Positions 10,776 through 22,171 of a stretch of DNA of 64,000 nt are shown one piece after another. The notes under the pieces are model-generated. The model searched no databases. It saw only the letters and a list, made by a program, of their open reading frames with translations, and had not been told where the DNA came from. This DNA comes from Eurosta solidaginis (lineage: Eukaryota > Arthropoda > Insecta > Diptera > Tephritidae), in contig NC_090319.1 of the NCBI RefSeq assembly GCF_040869045.1, positions 68,544,779 through 68,608,778 of the forward strand, read 5' to 3'. Every line of letters begins with the position of its first letter. Position 1 is the first letter of the stretch. Position numbers and translations under genes: made by a program.

Positions 10776-11145
10776 AAGCCCCATTACTTTTTCTATTCAT
10801 AAAAGCATTTTTCCGAACCCTTCTATAAGAATCTAAAATGTCCTGAAATTATACCGAAATGGTTGCTAACTTTATGTCAAAATTATATCGAAATCGCTTT
10901 GGAATGATCCCAAGATGATCGCATAGCGAACACAAAATAATATTTACATAGTCCCCAACAAATTTCGAAATGTTCCCAAATGTGTTTCCAAAATCATCAC
11001 GAAATTGTATGTAACAAAAAATCCGTCATTAGAAAAAAGTCTCGAAATTAACCCGAAATTATCGCCACAAAGTTCAGAAATGATCTAAAATAGGTTCTAA
11101 AAATAGTCTCTGCACGACCCCAAAAATATACTGTCGCGACGTAAA
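10776..11145. repeat. Degenerate CGAAAT-type short repeat region
   Basis: Loose repeats of the form CCGAAATNATCCC / TCGAAATNTTCCC follow the TTATCGAT array. A similar region follows the TTATCGAT array at 50.8 kb, suggesting the two belong to one larger element. Confidence 0.45.
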
Positions 11146-11149
11146 GAAG

Positions 11150-11392
11150 AAAAACAAATGTAAGGTGCGGTAACCTCCGAATAATTTTATGCCGAGCTTC
11201 TCTTCCAATTTGCCTCGTACTCCTTTTAATTTTTCCCACAAATTGGTGGGACGGAACCTACTTGTTTTATGCCGACTCCGAGAGGCATCTTCAAGGCAGA
11301 TGAGTTTTCACTGAGATTTTCATGACAGAAATACACTCGGAGTGCTTGCCAAACACTGCCGAGGAAAAATTTTTACAGTTCTAAGAAAATCT
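11150..11392 (-). mobile_element. tRNA-derived SINE, body and 3' part only
   Basis: It shares the SINE body with the complete copy at 53946-54297: the GCCGACTCCGAGAGGCATCT block, CACTCGGAGTG and AATTTGCCTCGTACTCC. The tRNA-like head is missing. The 3' end on the minus strand is at about 11150. Confidence 0.7.
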
Positions 11393-11473
11393 ACCATTTC
11401 TCCTTTTTATTTTAAAGACCAATCACGGGTTTCTTGTATTTAAAAGACTACATCAATATGCTACCGTCCATAG

Positions 11474-12010
11474 AAAAAAAGCAGTAAGAGAGAGACCGTA
11501 GAGCTAACAAAATACAGCAAATTGGTATATTTTGCCATAAAAGATTTATACCCATCAATACCACTATCGGAGACTTTGGACATAGTTAGCTCAACAATAG
11601 TTCATAATACAAAAAACAAAGTGAAAAGTATGCAAATCACAAATGCGCTAAGAACCACTTTACATCAAAACTATTTTCAATACAATAATAAAATATATAG
11701 ACAAACAAACGGTCTTGGAATGGGAAGCTCCACATCAGCCATTCTTATGGAACTGTTCATGCAAAATCTGGACGAAAAGTACAACAAGAGCAGAAGTCCA
11801 AATTAGGAGTGTCATTTTATGTTAGATACGTGGATGACATAATATGCGTTTTAACTATTAATAACGAAGAGCTTCTACTGGAGTACCTCAACAAGCAGCA
11901 CGGAAATATAAAATTTACAATGGAAACCGAAAAAGACGGAGGAATCAACTATCTAGACCTCATGATAAATATTGATAAAGAAGCCAAAGGTTTAACTATG
12001 ATATATATAT
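11474..12010 (+). pseudogene. Penelope-like RT fragment
   Basis: The first block (11474-11803) contains DLYPSIP, the fingers/palm motif, and QTNGLGMGSSTSA, equivalent to the (L)PMGS motif region. The second block (11809-12010) contains YVRYVDD with the catalytic Asp pair, then LEYLNKQHGNIKFT. A small indel near 11800 puts the two in different frames, so no single polypeptide is made. It would have copied element RNA by target-primed reverse transcription. Confidence 0.85.
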
Positions 12011-12268
12011 AGAAGGCCAACGGCCACCGACGCAATAATACATAATACCTCAAATCACCCCCAACAGCATAAAAATGCTGCATTAAGGCATTTGGTACAT
12101 ATAGAACATCTCTTACACAAGAGGCATATAAGAGAGAACTTGAGGTCATATATAACATCGCTGCAAACAACGGATATAAAAAAGCGCTAGTAGATAAGCT
12201 CAGAAGAACAAATGGAGAACCAAAAAGAAATAATGAAAAAGAAAATAACAGCTGGACGACTATGACAT

Positions 12269-12577
12269 ATGCTGGAAAAGCAACATATAAATTGGCAAAC
12301 TTCCCTAAAAAATCCAACATTAGCACAGCATTCATTCACTAGCACTAACTCAGAGGATCCGTTTAGCAGCCACGGCGTATACAAGCTTACCTGCGGATGC
12401 CAACATAGTTACATAGGACAAACAGGACGGCAAAAAAGAACGAGGTTCAGAGAACATATTAGAGATTACAACAAAAAAATACGGAATCCAAACATTATAC
12501 CAGAGTCTAACTTCGCGAATAACATGGTCGAGAATAAATGTTCCCCAGCAAACATCAGTAAAACAGTTAATGTTCTT
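12269..12577 (+). pseudogene. Penelope-like GIY-YIG endonuclease domain
   Basis: The frame contains GVYKLTCGC, SYIGQTGR and FREH. These fit the GIY...YIG signature (here GVY and YIG), the Arg of the GR step and a downstream His-containing helix. It is followed by MVENKCS-like linker sequence and a stop at about 12578. The continuation at 12620-12877 (IYKQKTFDG...) is in another frame and looks like the C-terminal tail. It would nick DNA to prime reverse transcription. Confidence 0.8.
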
Positions 12578-13011
12578 TAAATACAAAAAAAAGGCCTACA
12601 TCTCAACGTACTCGAAAACATGGAAATCTACAAACAGAAAACATTCGACGGTAGAATAATAAACGAACAGATAAACACAATTTCTGACACAACATGCGAG
12701 CCTTTAAAACTTGCTTACAAAAAACAAAGTAATCAAATAGGTACAACAGACAAACACACAACAACAAATAAACCCAAAATAATTAACGCACCAAAACAAC
12801 AAACTCACAAAGAAGGTCAAACGACTAAAATTACGGATTTTTGCCTGTCTCAGTCAGCCACACAAATCGATCAGTAGAAACCACCCTCGGTTCTGAAAGA
12901 ACACACAGCACATACACATAACTAAATATACGCAAGCATTAATTCTGGCAATACCTGCTCATGTACCTACGAACTATAAATACAGGACAAACGACAACAA
13001 CAGATCAGAAC

Positions 13012-13062
13012 GAAAATCGACACTGATGATGGCGCAACGCCGAAACCGGTTTGTATCAAAAC
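13012..13062 (+). ncRNA. Hammerhead-ribozyme-like core in the Penelope 3' region
   Basis: CTGATGA (13023-13029) is followed by T, then the short hairpin GGCG-CAA-CGCC (13031-13041), then GAAA (13042-13045), CCGG and TTT. CUGAUGA, helix II and GAAA in this order form the hammerhead core. The ACCGGT palindrome would give a short helix III that could pair between two RNAs. Hammerheads of this minimal type are reported in Penelope-like elements. Weak points are one extra U at the base of helix II and only three clear base pairs for helix I (ACA/TGT). Activity is unproven. Confidence 0.5.
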
Positions 13063-13162
13063 CAAATTTGACAAGGGATGACGGAAAATCGTTCCAATAT
13101 ACATCATTTATCCACCCTGTCGGAATATCAACAAAACAAAATAACTCAGTTAGATTCATTTA

Positions 13163-13477
13163 CCGTCTTTTAGGAATTTTGCTGCCAATAAATTTCTACG
13201 ATTGTAATTTACTCATTAACTACAAAAAAAGCCTTGATTAAAGTTCAAATTCAAGTGTAACATAAGGCTTTAAATTCTTTGTTTACTTGAAAAATATTAA
13301 ATGTCCCAAACAAAAATTCATAATACTCTTATTTCACTTTTTACACTTTACTCCCTTTTTTTTTACTAGAAAAAAAACTAAAAGATCTTCCCAAAACGCA
13401 ATAGCATTTGCAAAATTACACTCGTTGCACTGTTAGATAGTTGAGCTTAAATTTTAAACCATTCATCGGTATGAGCA
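13163..13477. other. Unassigned AT-rich sequence
   Basis: It lies between the Penelope element and HINE C. It has poly-T/poly-A runs and no recognised feature. Confidence 0.4.
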
Positions 13478-15145
13478 TTTTTATACTCAGTTGAGCAGAG
13501 CTCACAGAGTATATTAACTTTGACGGTTGGTTGTACAGGTATAAAGGAATCGATATAGATATAGACTTCCATATATCAAAATGATCAGTATCGAAAAAAT
13601 TTGATTGAGCCATGTCCGTCCGTTAACACGATAACTTGAGTAAATTTTGAGGTATCTTGATGAAATTTGGTATGTAGGTTCCTAAGCACTCATCTCAAAT
13701 CGCTATTTAAAATGGACAATATCGGACTATAACCACGCCCACTTTTTCGATATCGAAAATTTCGAAAAACCGAAAAAGTGCGATAATTCATTACCAAAGA
13801 CGAATAAAGCGATGAAACTTGGTACGTGAGTTGAACTTATGACGCAGAATAGAAAATTAGTAAAATTTTGGACAATGGGCGTGGCACCGCACACTTTTAA
13901 AAGAAGGTAATTTAAAATTTTGCAAACTGTAATTTGGCAGTCGTTGAAGATATCATGATGAAATTTGGCAGGAACGTTACTCCTATTACTATATGTACGC
14001 TTAATAAAAATTAGCAAAATCGGAGAACGACCACGCCCACTTTAAAAAAAAATTTTTTTTAAGTCAAATTTTAACAAAAAATTTAATATCTTTACAGTAT
14101 ATAAGTAAATTATGTCAACATTCAACTCCAGCAATGATATGGTACAACAAAATGTAAAAATGAAAGACAATTTCAAAATGGGCGTGGCTCCGCCCTTTTT
14201 CATTTAATTCGTCTAGAATACTTTAAATGCCATAAGTCGAACAAAAATTCACCAATCCTTGTGAAATTTGGTAGGGGCTTAGATTCTGCGATGATAACTT
14301 ATTTCTGTGAAAAAGGGAGAAATCGGTTGAAGCCACGGCCAGTTTTTATATACAGTCGACCGTCTGTCCTTCCGCTCGGTCGTTAACACGATAACTTGAG
14401 CAAAAATCGATATATCTTTACTAAACTCCATTCACGTACTTATCTGAACTTACTTTGTATTGGTATAAAAAATGGCCGAAATCGGACTATGACCACGCCC
14501 ACTTTTTCGATATCGAAAATTACGAAAAACGAAAAAAATGCCATAATTCTATACCAAATACGAAAAAAGGGATGAAACATTGTAACTGGATTGGTTTATT
14601 GACGCAAAATATAACTTTAGAAAAAACTTTGTAAAATGGACACCTACCATATTAAGTAGAAGAAAATAAAAAAGTTCTGCAGGGCGAAATCAAAAGCTCT
14701 TGGAATCCTGGCAGGAATACTGTTCGCGGTATGACATATATAAATAAATTAGAGGTACCCGACAGATGATGTTCTAGGTCACCCTGGTCCACATTTTGGT
14801 CGATATCTGGAAAACGCCTTCACATATACAACTACCATAACTCCCTTTTAAAAGCCTCATTAATACCTTTAATTTGATACCCATATCGTACAAACACATT
14901 CTAGAGTCACCCCTGCTCCACATTTATGACGATATCTCGAAACGGCGTCCACCTATAGAACTATGGGCCACTCCCTCTTAAAATACTCTTTAATACCTTT
15001 CATTTGATACACATGTCATACAAACACATTCCAGGGTTTCCCTCGGTTCATTTTCCTACATTGTTATTTTCCCTTATGTTGTCACCATAGCTCTCAACTG
15101 AGTATGTAATGTTCGGTTACAACCGAACTTAACCTTCCTAACTTG
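13478..15145 (+). mobile_element. HINE copy C, nearly complete
   Basis: It starts TTTTATACTCAGTTGAGCAG and ends with CTCAACTGAGTATG, the hairpin GTTCGGTTACAACCGAAC and CTAACTTG. It contains the repeated CCACGCCCACTTTTTCGATA boxes, GGCGTGGCTCCGCCC and two to three 130-bp units at about 14770-15060. The 96-residue frame at 13727-14017 (-) recurs in other copies only because the noncoding sequence is shared. Confidence 0.75.
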
Positions 15146-16480
15146 ATTCAAACTATTTTTCGATGAAATTTTAAATTTCTCAACACAGTACTCCGTTTTT
15201 CGTGTTCGATTTAGGCTCAAATTTCCCTACAAAAAATCGTGCGATTAATCCCTAAAGCGATTGGTATCCGATTGATCTCTTTTGCCTACATTCGAGCACA
15301 ATTGATCCCCTTTAGGCCCTTTCGAGTACGGCTGGAATTAGTCAGTTGGAAATCTATGTAGCACATTTTAAGAAATATCAAAAAAACGGCAACGAAATTG
15401 GTAAAATAAAAAGATTACAGGTGATTGAATCGAATTATTTAAGAAAAATTCGAGCCCTATACCGAACCTAAGTTACTAGGACTTAACAACTACGCCGGAG
15501 TTAGGGTTAAATTTTCAGAGAATATTTGTTATTCTTTTTTGAAAATCGGCGAACAACTTACATCAAACAGATTTGGTGGCTTGCCATACTTCATATGGGT
15601 AGAAAAGGGATTGGTCGTATTGATCCATTTCGGGTATAAATGGGTACAATTAGTCTCTTCATAGGGCATGCTAAAAAATAAGGGAACAGTTGAACTCATG
15701 CAAAGAGATCAAAATTGGCATTGTTCGTTTGTGACCCATCCAGGATGCATCCTAGACTAATCGCATTTTTTGCAGGGTTGAGTACCTTTTCTACTACAAT
15801 CTTCGCTGAGGCAGATAGAAATTGTCACCTTTTTTCTTTCTTTAAAAAGGTAACCTGTGCTGATTTTTTAATTCGAGACTATCAAAGTTCTGCTGTCAGA
15901 ACTAATCTCTAGTGATTGAATTCTACATAGTTGCCGACGGTGCAATTTGTTTTGTTCACATCGACGAAAAATGTAAGGTTTTAGTAAAATTAAGCTGTGT
16001 AACAAGAGGGAAAACTTCTAAAAACTTCACATTCAAATATGAAGTCGATGAAAAAACATTAAATTTTAAAAAGTTTATGTATAATTTTATATTTCACACT
16101 TACATTGTCGTCGTTCGCAATCATTAGTATACCCATTTTCGCATTTGGTTTGTTTTTAATCCAATGTTATTGAGATAACTAGTTTTTTTAAACTTTTTTT
16201 CCAACTAAAAGTAACTTTCAGTTTTATTTATACTAGTGTAAGTATATTAATTTTTGGAATCTTTGTTCTTATTTTTACTGCTCATACAGTTAAACTTTGT
16301 TCATTATTTTTGCGTATTTATTTAAGGTCGTCGAGTTAAAAAAAAAATCCATAACCATTTTATTCGCAAAGAGGCAATTCAATATCCCAACACATTAATC
16401 GATTTTAAATAAACTCATTTAATAGCAAAAATCACTTGTGATCACACTGAACAATAACTAATTGATGCAATTAAAATGGA
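15146..16480. other. Unassigned sequence with loose internal repetition
   Basis: Variants of TTGATCTCTTT, TTGATCCCCTTTAGG and ATTGATCCATTTCGGG recur at 15260-15660, hinting at an old repeat or foldback element. From 15900 it is AT-rich with nothing recognised. Frames at 15715-16127 have no domain that I know. Confidence 0.35.
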
Positions 16481-16499
16481 ATCGTCTTATGAAACAATG

Positions 16500-16810
16500 G
16501 CACAGCATTTAATAGCGAGCATATAAATTGAAACGACGGCACCGAACTTAACAACGTTGAACTGATTGCCTTGGGCTGTGCAAACAAACTAAAAAATCGC
16601 TTAAAGTAAACAAAAACTTAATCCAATAATCCAGTCCGGAAGAGGCCAACACACAAGCAAACGCCAAAAATCCAATACGACGACAGCTACACCTTAATGG
16701 ACTCGCAGCTGGACGAATTGACAGGCAAGCGAGCAGGCGCAACAGCCAGCCGACAGATCACCAGATCGCTGCGACAGCGTACACTATCGCCACCAGAGTT
16801 CCCACTGTAA
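16500..16810 (+). CDS. Candidate short coding exon of an unidentified host gene
   Basis: The stretch has no copy elsewhere in the window. A leader rich in CAA/ACA precedes ATGG at 16697. The frame runs 37 codons (begins MDSQLDELTGKRAGATASRQ, ends LSPPEFPL) to a TAA at 16808, with CAG/CGC-rich codon use unlike the AT-rich surroundings. GTAAAAGT at 16807 could serve as a splice donor within the last codons, so this may be the first coding exon of a longer gene. ATATAAATTG near 16520 could be a TATA box. The opposite-strand hydrophobic frame (16687-17064) is judged a shadow. No family recognised. Confidence 0.3.
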
Positions 16811-17525
16811 AAGTCAACATAAAAAGTCAATTTCATCAATGGCCCCAACAGTGCATAGCAGAGCGCAATGCGCCGAAGCAAAACTATATAGACAGACGTG
16901 GCAATTGACGCCAGTCTCAGCGCCACACAAACAAAGAAGGAGGCAGCTTGCTCTATCTTACACAACAACAATAACTCCTTGCATAAGCAGGAGCAAGTGA
17001 GATGCCAATATACGAATAATATATACATACCTATACATATATATATGTAGCAGGATTGACTCAACCGACAGGTAAGTATGCTTATATGTATATATATGCG
17101 CGTGTGTGTGTGTGTTTATGTGGCTGAAGGTGTTCGCCAATGTGAAGGAAAAAGGCTAAAAAGGATCGAATCGAGTTTGCATCGCCTGTGGTGCGTTGTA
17201 TGTATGTACAGCAGTTGACAATAACACCAAACGGCGCTTACACAAAATTGGGCAATCTGATTTAGGGCTCAGAGGATACAACAACTAAGGAGTGACAGAA
17301 ATTAAAGACGACAGGCAAACACATAACAAAAGTTAAGAAGTAAATTTGTATAAACCATGCCAAAATATTTGCCGATAATCTGTTAAAGGAGTAGTCGCAG
17401 ATGCATCTTTGTTGAATATAGTAAGGTAGTAATTAAAGCCAATCTAAAGGCTGACCGACAAATTCCCATATAGTAGAAACATCAAAGCAACCAAAATATT
17501 TTAAAGTTGAAATTATTTTTATTAA
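16811..17525. other. Unassigned, apparently single-copy sequence
   Basis: It continues the non-repetitive texture of the candidate exon to about 17000. Then it passes through ATATAC and (TG)n microsatellites at 17030-17115 and AT-rich sequence. No domain or repeat recognised. Confidence 0.35.
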
Positions 17526-17532
17526 AGTTGTT

Positions 17533-18215
17533 GTGTGTTATCAAAAAGTTATCAATTTGCTACCGAAAATTTATCGATTTTTTATCGAGAAATTATCTAG
17601 TCTTCATCGATTTCTTATCAAAAAGTTATATATATTATCGATTCTTTTTCGAAAAGTGATAAATTTGTTATCGATAAGTTATCGACAAGTTATCGATATG
17701 TTTTCAAAAACTTATAGATTTCTTATCAGTGTTATAAGTTAGCTTTCTGTAAAGGCAGATCACAGAAACGGATCCTCTTTTATATTTAGTTATGGAAATG
17801 TTATCAAAACGTTATCAATTTGCTACCGAAAAGTTATCAATTTGTTATCGAGAAGATATCTAGTCTTTATGGATTTCTTATAAAAAAGTTTTAGATTTTC
17901 TTATAACAAATGTATCGATGTTATCAATTATTAATAGAAAAAATATCGCTTATTTTTCGAAGAGTTATCTAAAAGTGATAAATTTGCTATAAATAAATTA
18001 TCGATTTGTTATCGGAAATTCATTGATTTTTTAATCAAAAGTAATCTAGTCTTTATCGATTTCTTATAAAAATTTGTAGATATTTTATCAAAAATTTATC
18101 GATGTAATCGATTATTAATCGAAAAAATATCGATTATCTTACGAAAAGTGATAAATTTTCTATTGATAAGTTATCGAAAACTTATAGGTTTCTTATAATT
18201 GCCTTTCTGTAAGGG
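17533..18215. repeat. TTATCGAT array, duplicated (copy 3)
   Basis: Units such as AAAAAGTTATCGATTTCTTATC run in one orientation. Two sub-arrays (17533-17725 and 17795-18195) are each followed by a shared tail containing CTTTCTGTAAGGGCAGATC and CAGGAACGGA, so the whole looks like a tandem duplication. Unlike copies 2 and 4, no inverted right arm is evident. Confidence 0.65.
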
Positions 18216-18269
18216 CAGATCCACAGGAACGGACCTTCATTTGGTTGTTAAACTGATAGAGTGTTCACT

Positions 18270-18520
18270 CGAGATTTTGTGCTGACCATCTTTCTTGATA
18301 TCGAAGGAGTCTCTTCAAGAATGTTGCATTAGCGGCGATTGAAAAGCCGCTACTATCACTGAGAGTCCAATCGAGTCTGGTGCAATTGTAGTGGGATCGA
18401 AGGCTCAAAGAAAGGTGTGAAGGAGTTCGTTACAGGGATGTGTTCTTTCTGCCCTGCTTTGGATCGTGGTTGGGAACGACCTGCTTTACGAACTAGAAGG
18501 CGTATGCTTAGCATCTAAAT
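18270..18520 (+). pseudogene. Non-LTR reverse transcriptase relic
   Basis: Frames give LDIEGV, then NVALAAIEK, then GCVLSALLWIVVGNDLLYEL. These correspond to the RT catalytic-A region (D-I-E-G) and the PQG..SPLLW motif B region of Jockey/I-type non-LTR elements. Frameshifts separate them and the YADD motif is missing. Downstream sequence to 18760 may continue the relic but is not recognisable. Confidence 0.5.
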
Positions 18521-18774
18521 CGCAATTTCTGAATAAACTAACAGCATTTTCGCAGGTGGTCTGAATCAGGAAAAACAGTGCTGGTTATTTACGAGTAGAT
18601 AAAATAATCCGGAAAAACCCCTTGATTGGGGAAGTATCGCTTATGAATCAGGGACTATTCTCGACAGGAATTTACGCTTGTGAAAGGGCAACTGGCATAT
18701 GCCGAGGGTATCGCGGCACATTGGCTGTATATTATGGTAGCCAAGACGATTATATTCTATGTGGCCGTCCACTC

Positions 18775-18905
18775 CCTTCTTCCGCGAGGAAGTTGGAGTC
18801 GTCAGAGCCTCGCCCGCTAAATAAACAGGACTCGCCCCGAGTAGGTGGGGTTGACAGTTAGGTTGACAGTTGGGTTGAAGAACCTCGGCAGCCCCCTGAA
18901 TTCTC
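18775..18905 (+). mobile_element. Fragment of the (TTG)n-ended SINE-like repeat
   Basis: It contains GAGGAAGTTGGAGTCGTCAG, AGCCTCGCCCGCTAAATAAA and GTTGACAGTTGGGTTG, aligning with the middle of the copy at 45015-45395. A short GGTTGACAGTTA duplication is present. Confidence 0.5.
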
Positions 18906-19903
18906 GGTAAGTGGGATGCTATCCCCCGGTTTGACTTTGAAAAAATTTAATATTTACTCAGTCAGGCGGATATCAAAGAGCTAAACTCTGACACTGTGAG
19001 TTCACAGGCAACCAGTAAGTGCTTGCCTCAGTGGCATCGAACAAATTTTTGATAAGAAATATCTTGGTGTCAGGGCATAAAAATCCGTGGTAACCGCCCC
19101 GCTAACACCTCGACCTGAGCAGGTACTTGCGATAGAATTTGGCTGTTAGTAGAGACTTTAGGATTCCGCAGATCTCTTGTTCTCTGATTGTAGCCAAATG
19201 GGCCTCTAGCCAGCTAAGCAAGCGCAGGCCTCAAAATATTAATTGCCAGGCAGCGATCGTAGTTGTTGACTGTATGTGATCGCTGGAGTTTTTGGGGTTG
19301 ACCAAATTTCATCTATCCTTGTTAATTGCAGTGCCTATTGTGAGTTCATGCGGTGCGCCTAAATATCGTCAACAGCGTCTTTGTTTTTTTTTTTTACGTG
19401 GAGGTTGCATCGAAAGCCTCAAAGTAAGTGTGGGGCTTTAACCGCACTAAACCTCCCACCGTCTGGGTACCATTTACCCTCCGGTACTACGGTCAAGTAT
19501 TTCGTCGGGAGGGAGGTTGAGCACTAAGCTTTACGATCGTGGGCAGCGTCAGCCGAGTTATTTGTGTGGATGACGACGACATTGAACCATCCAGTCACTT
19601 TTAGCTCAGCTGTCCCACCTCTCCTAAAGAAATATTCATGGTATAAGTGTGCCTTGTCAAAAACTTAATTGTTGATCGCAATCGCAAGATCATGATTTAA
19701 GGTTAGGATTGCCAATTCACCTCCAAGAAACTCAGAGCAACTTTTATTGATGGCTCGGGGAAGCCTGGCAGCTATATCTCATTATATCTATCCGAAAGTA
19801 TTCTTTTAGGGACGTGTGTACATTATATTATACATTCGTAAAACATGTGTACCATATACCAATGTAAGATGCAGAAAATCTTTTGGCGTCTACCAGCTGG
19901 GAA
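18906..19903. other. Unassigned sequence
   Basis: It includes a poly-T run near 19383 and a GGGAGGGAGG patch near 19508. A short frame near 19745 (TFIDGSGKPGS) faintly recalls an RNase H start but is too short to call. Confidence 0.35.
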
Positions 19904-20640
19904 GGTTAGGTTAGGTTAGAGTGGCCACCGGTGCGAGTACCAGTGCACTTAGGCCCAAAAAGGTACCATTGTGATACCACGTGGATCTCTCCCCTACTCA
20001 AACCAACAGCTCGATACAGCAAACGTCAGGATTTTCTTAGGTTCCAACTTAGCCAGATCCTGAAAGAAGAGAAATCCCAGAAATGTCTTCCTCTTATGCC
20101 AAAGCGCGGGACAATCGCAAAGAAAATGGTTGACTGTTTCTATCTCCTCTTCGTCTTTGCAGCTCCTGCAGTAATCATTATAGGGAGCACCCAGCCGTTG
20201 TGCGTGCCTCCCGATTGCTATTTGGCCGGTTATAAGTCCAACCGCCAGAGATATGTCCCCCCTACCAAGAAGAAGGAGACTTTTTATGCGTCTCGCGTCC
20301 CATTCAGGCCACACGAACTTGGAGTGGTAGCAGGATTCAAGATTGCTCCATATCGCACCCGCTTCCCTAAGGAAATCCCTTTCAAACTGAGCTTACAGGT
20401 AGCGAGCGGCATGCTCAATCCCTTCCAGGACAACGAAAGCGGAACGGATGTGCCCCCTCCTGCAAGTTCGTCAGCCATCTCATTGCCCGGTATATTCCAG
20501 TGCCCAGGCAGCCATACCAGACTGAGGGAAGTTTGCTAAGCGATCTCGTTAAGAGATCCCTACTATCCTGGACTTACATGTGACCGATCCAAGTGCTTTT
20601 AGTGCAGCCTGGCTGTCAGAGTAAATACAAATTTGGTTAT
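19904..20640 (-). pseudogene. Non-LTR retrotransposon 3' end: RNase H and terminal zinc motif
   Basis: On the minus strand, in order: YSDSQAALKALGS (RNase H, 20630-20580), VWLPGHWNIPGNEMADELA (20510-20460), then a frame with LTGQIAIGRHAQRLG and a C-x2-C-x-(acidic)-H-x4-C arrangement, YCRSCKDEEEIETVNHFLCD (20314-19994). This is the usual C-terminus of RNase-H-bearing non-LTR elements. Stops and frame changes show that it is dead. The 3' end carries (CCTAA)n at 19904-19919. The long plus-strand frame at 19931-20539 is antisense to it. Confidence 0.8.
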
Positions 20641-21570
20641 AGCCGTGAGCAGCTGGGAAAGATGTGCATCGTTTGCTTATAGACCCACTGAAGTTTATAG
20701 ATTCACCATGGCTCATGTCTCCGACTTACAGCGAAGAACATTCTCTCAGGACCTCAATGGTAATGGAGGCTTCCGTCTAACTAAAAATAACTCCTTACCA
20801 TGCGCTACGGATTGGTAAGTGTAAAAACTTCCACGGTGAAGATTGAAAATAAAGTTATCAACATCATGACCTTTCCCCAGCACGAGCGCCAGGAAGATCT
20901 CCCACTACCTGCCTTTCCAAATCAGTGTTGGTCTATCTCCTTCTCTGCTGCCAAAATATGGTTTACCATTACTGATTCCATATGCATCCCGTACCAATTG
21001 CATTCACTGTAGGGTTTTTACAGAGCATTGCACTAATTCATATCCATTTGCTGGAACTAATGCTGGTTTGGTATGCATTGAACAGGTTTATTTGTTTAGT
21101 CAAATTTATGAGCGAGAGCCGAAATTAAAGTGAATCCACAAGCCGGGCACCAGAAAATAAAAGTGGCGTCAAGCAGTTGTCAAGGCTTCTAACCGCTGCA
21201 GGCAATGAAAATTTGTCTGTTTGTATTCAGGATATTGAGCTATTGTGCTTACAAACACTTAGGGATACTTAAATCTGGAGTACCTTCTAAAATATTATCC
21301 ACGGTAGCTAAGCTGTTTGTATATTTCTTTGTTAAAGCGGATAATGCATTGCTTAAAATGTATGAAAGTAGGCTGATGCTAACAAATAATTAGGAATTCG
21401 CCTTTTTTCGTACTTATTGTGTAATGCGAGGGATATTAATCTTTGTCATAATCATAAGGAAGTACTTTCGAATCAATCAATAATACAAAAGCGAAGATAA
21501 GATAATTCAAATTTTTTTAATTATTATTAAAGATCACATTAATTGCGTTATCTGTATAGTTCCGTGCCGT
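20641..21570. other. Unassigned sequence
   Basis: The first 200 bases may be further decayed non-LTR sequence upstream of the RNase H relic. Beyond about 20830 I recognise nothing. Short frames at 20800-21012 and 21205-21393 (+) have no known domain. Confidence 0.35.
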
Positions 21571-21673
21571 GTGCCCTGGCTTGAAACTCGCATTCTTTCT
21601 GTGAAATTCCTTCCTTCGTTTTTGTGCGTCCATTTGGTTTTGTCAATGCCAGTGTTTCTCTCGCAGGTAATTT

Positions 21674-22063
21674 TCATTTCGCTTTATTTGGCCCATTCGA
21701 TCCATCAACCTTTGCCCGATCTACAGCCTTTGACCTTGGTGGTCTTTGTCCAATCGCCTCCACTAGCACTCGCTTACTGCTGAACACTTCCTCAAAACTG
21801 AAGTTGACTGGTACATCTTGGTTCTTATAACGCATAATCCTTCTCTGCATATCGATCCTGATGTCATGGTCAACTAAGAAGTTCACTCCCAATATGACTT
21901 CATCAAAAATCTCCGCCGCAACGAATTTGTGTAGAATCATGACCTTCCCAATGAAGACTTTACAGATCACTTCTCCCTGGACTTGGTTATACTCGCCAGT
22001 GACTGTGCGGAACCTTGCTCGAGGTAATGGCTTTACAGTCAGTGCACGCTCCTTGCCATCCAC
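21674..22063 (-). pseudogene. Retropepsin-like fragment lacking the active-site segment
   Basis: The frame has DGKERALTVKPLPRARF, then IFDEVILGVNFLVDHDIRID, the last being the conserved ILG-(M/x)-(D/N)-F-L region of retroviral-type aspartic proteases. The expected D-(S/T)-G catalytic triplet is not present where TVKPL occurs, as if an internal stretch was deleted. Coding similarity ends near 21674. Confidence 0.65.
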
Positions 22064-22171
22064 ATTTCCTTTGACGGTAAGACTACTCGATTATCTTCCA
22101 ATTTGCGAGATAGATATCACAGAACATTCAATAGCTGGAGCTACCTCTCGATCTCTACATTTTACTCGCTC

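Larger units (their letters stand above)
11460..13160 (+). mobile_element. Penelope-like retroelement, 5'-truncated and decayed
   Basis: In order it contains the C-terminal half of the reverse transcriptase, a linker, a GIY-YIG endonuclease domain, a hydrophilic tail and a 3' region with a hammerhead-like core. This domain order (RT then GIY-YIG) is specific to Penelope-like elements of the EN-bearing type. The N-terminal half of the RT is absent. At least two frame breaks separate the coding blocks. The right boundary is uncertain; similarity to the known pattern fades after about 13160. Confidence 0.85.

Noticed and set aside
12269..12577. Host GIY-YIG nuclease gene or other novel nuclease system
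   Set aside because: It directly follows a YVDD-bearing RT with the Penelope-like domain order, and the frames are broken.
13727..14017. Recurrent small protein (also at 1566-1796, 5503-5763, 47940-48284) with the phrase LLNYLLLK.GGATPIVQNFTN
   Set aside because: The frame recurs only because the noncoding HINE sequence recurs; frames open and close irregularly between copies and none has a coding signature.
16687..17064. 125-residue minus-strand frame with membrane-like composition
   Set aside because: It overlaps a better plus-strand exon candidate, and its Cys/Leu-rich sequence looks like the reverse reading of CAG/ACA-rich DNA and microsatellites.
19931..20539. 202-residue plus-strand open frame, one of the two longest in the window
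   Set aside because: It lies antisense to a clear minus-strand RNase H and zinc-motif relic (YSDSQAALKAL, NEMADELA, CRSCKDEEE), which explains the sequence better.
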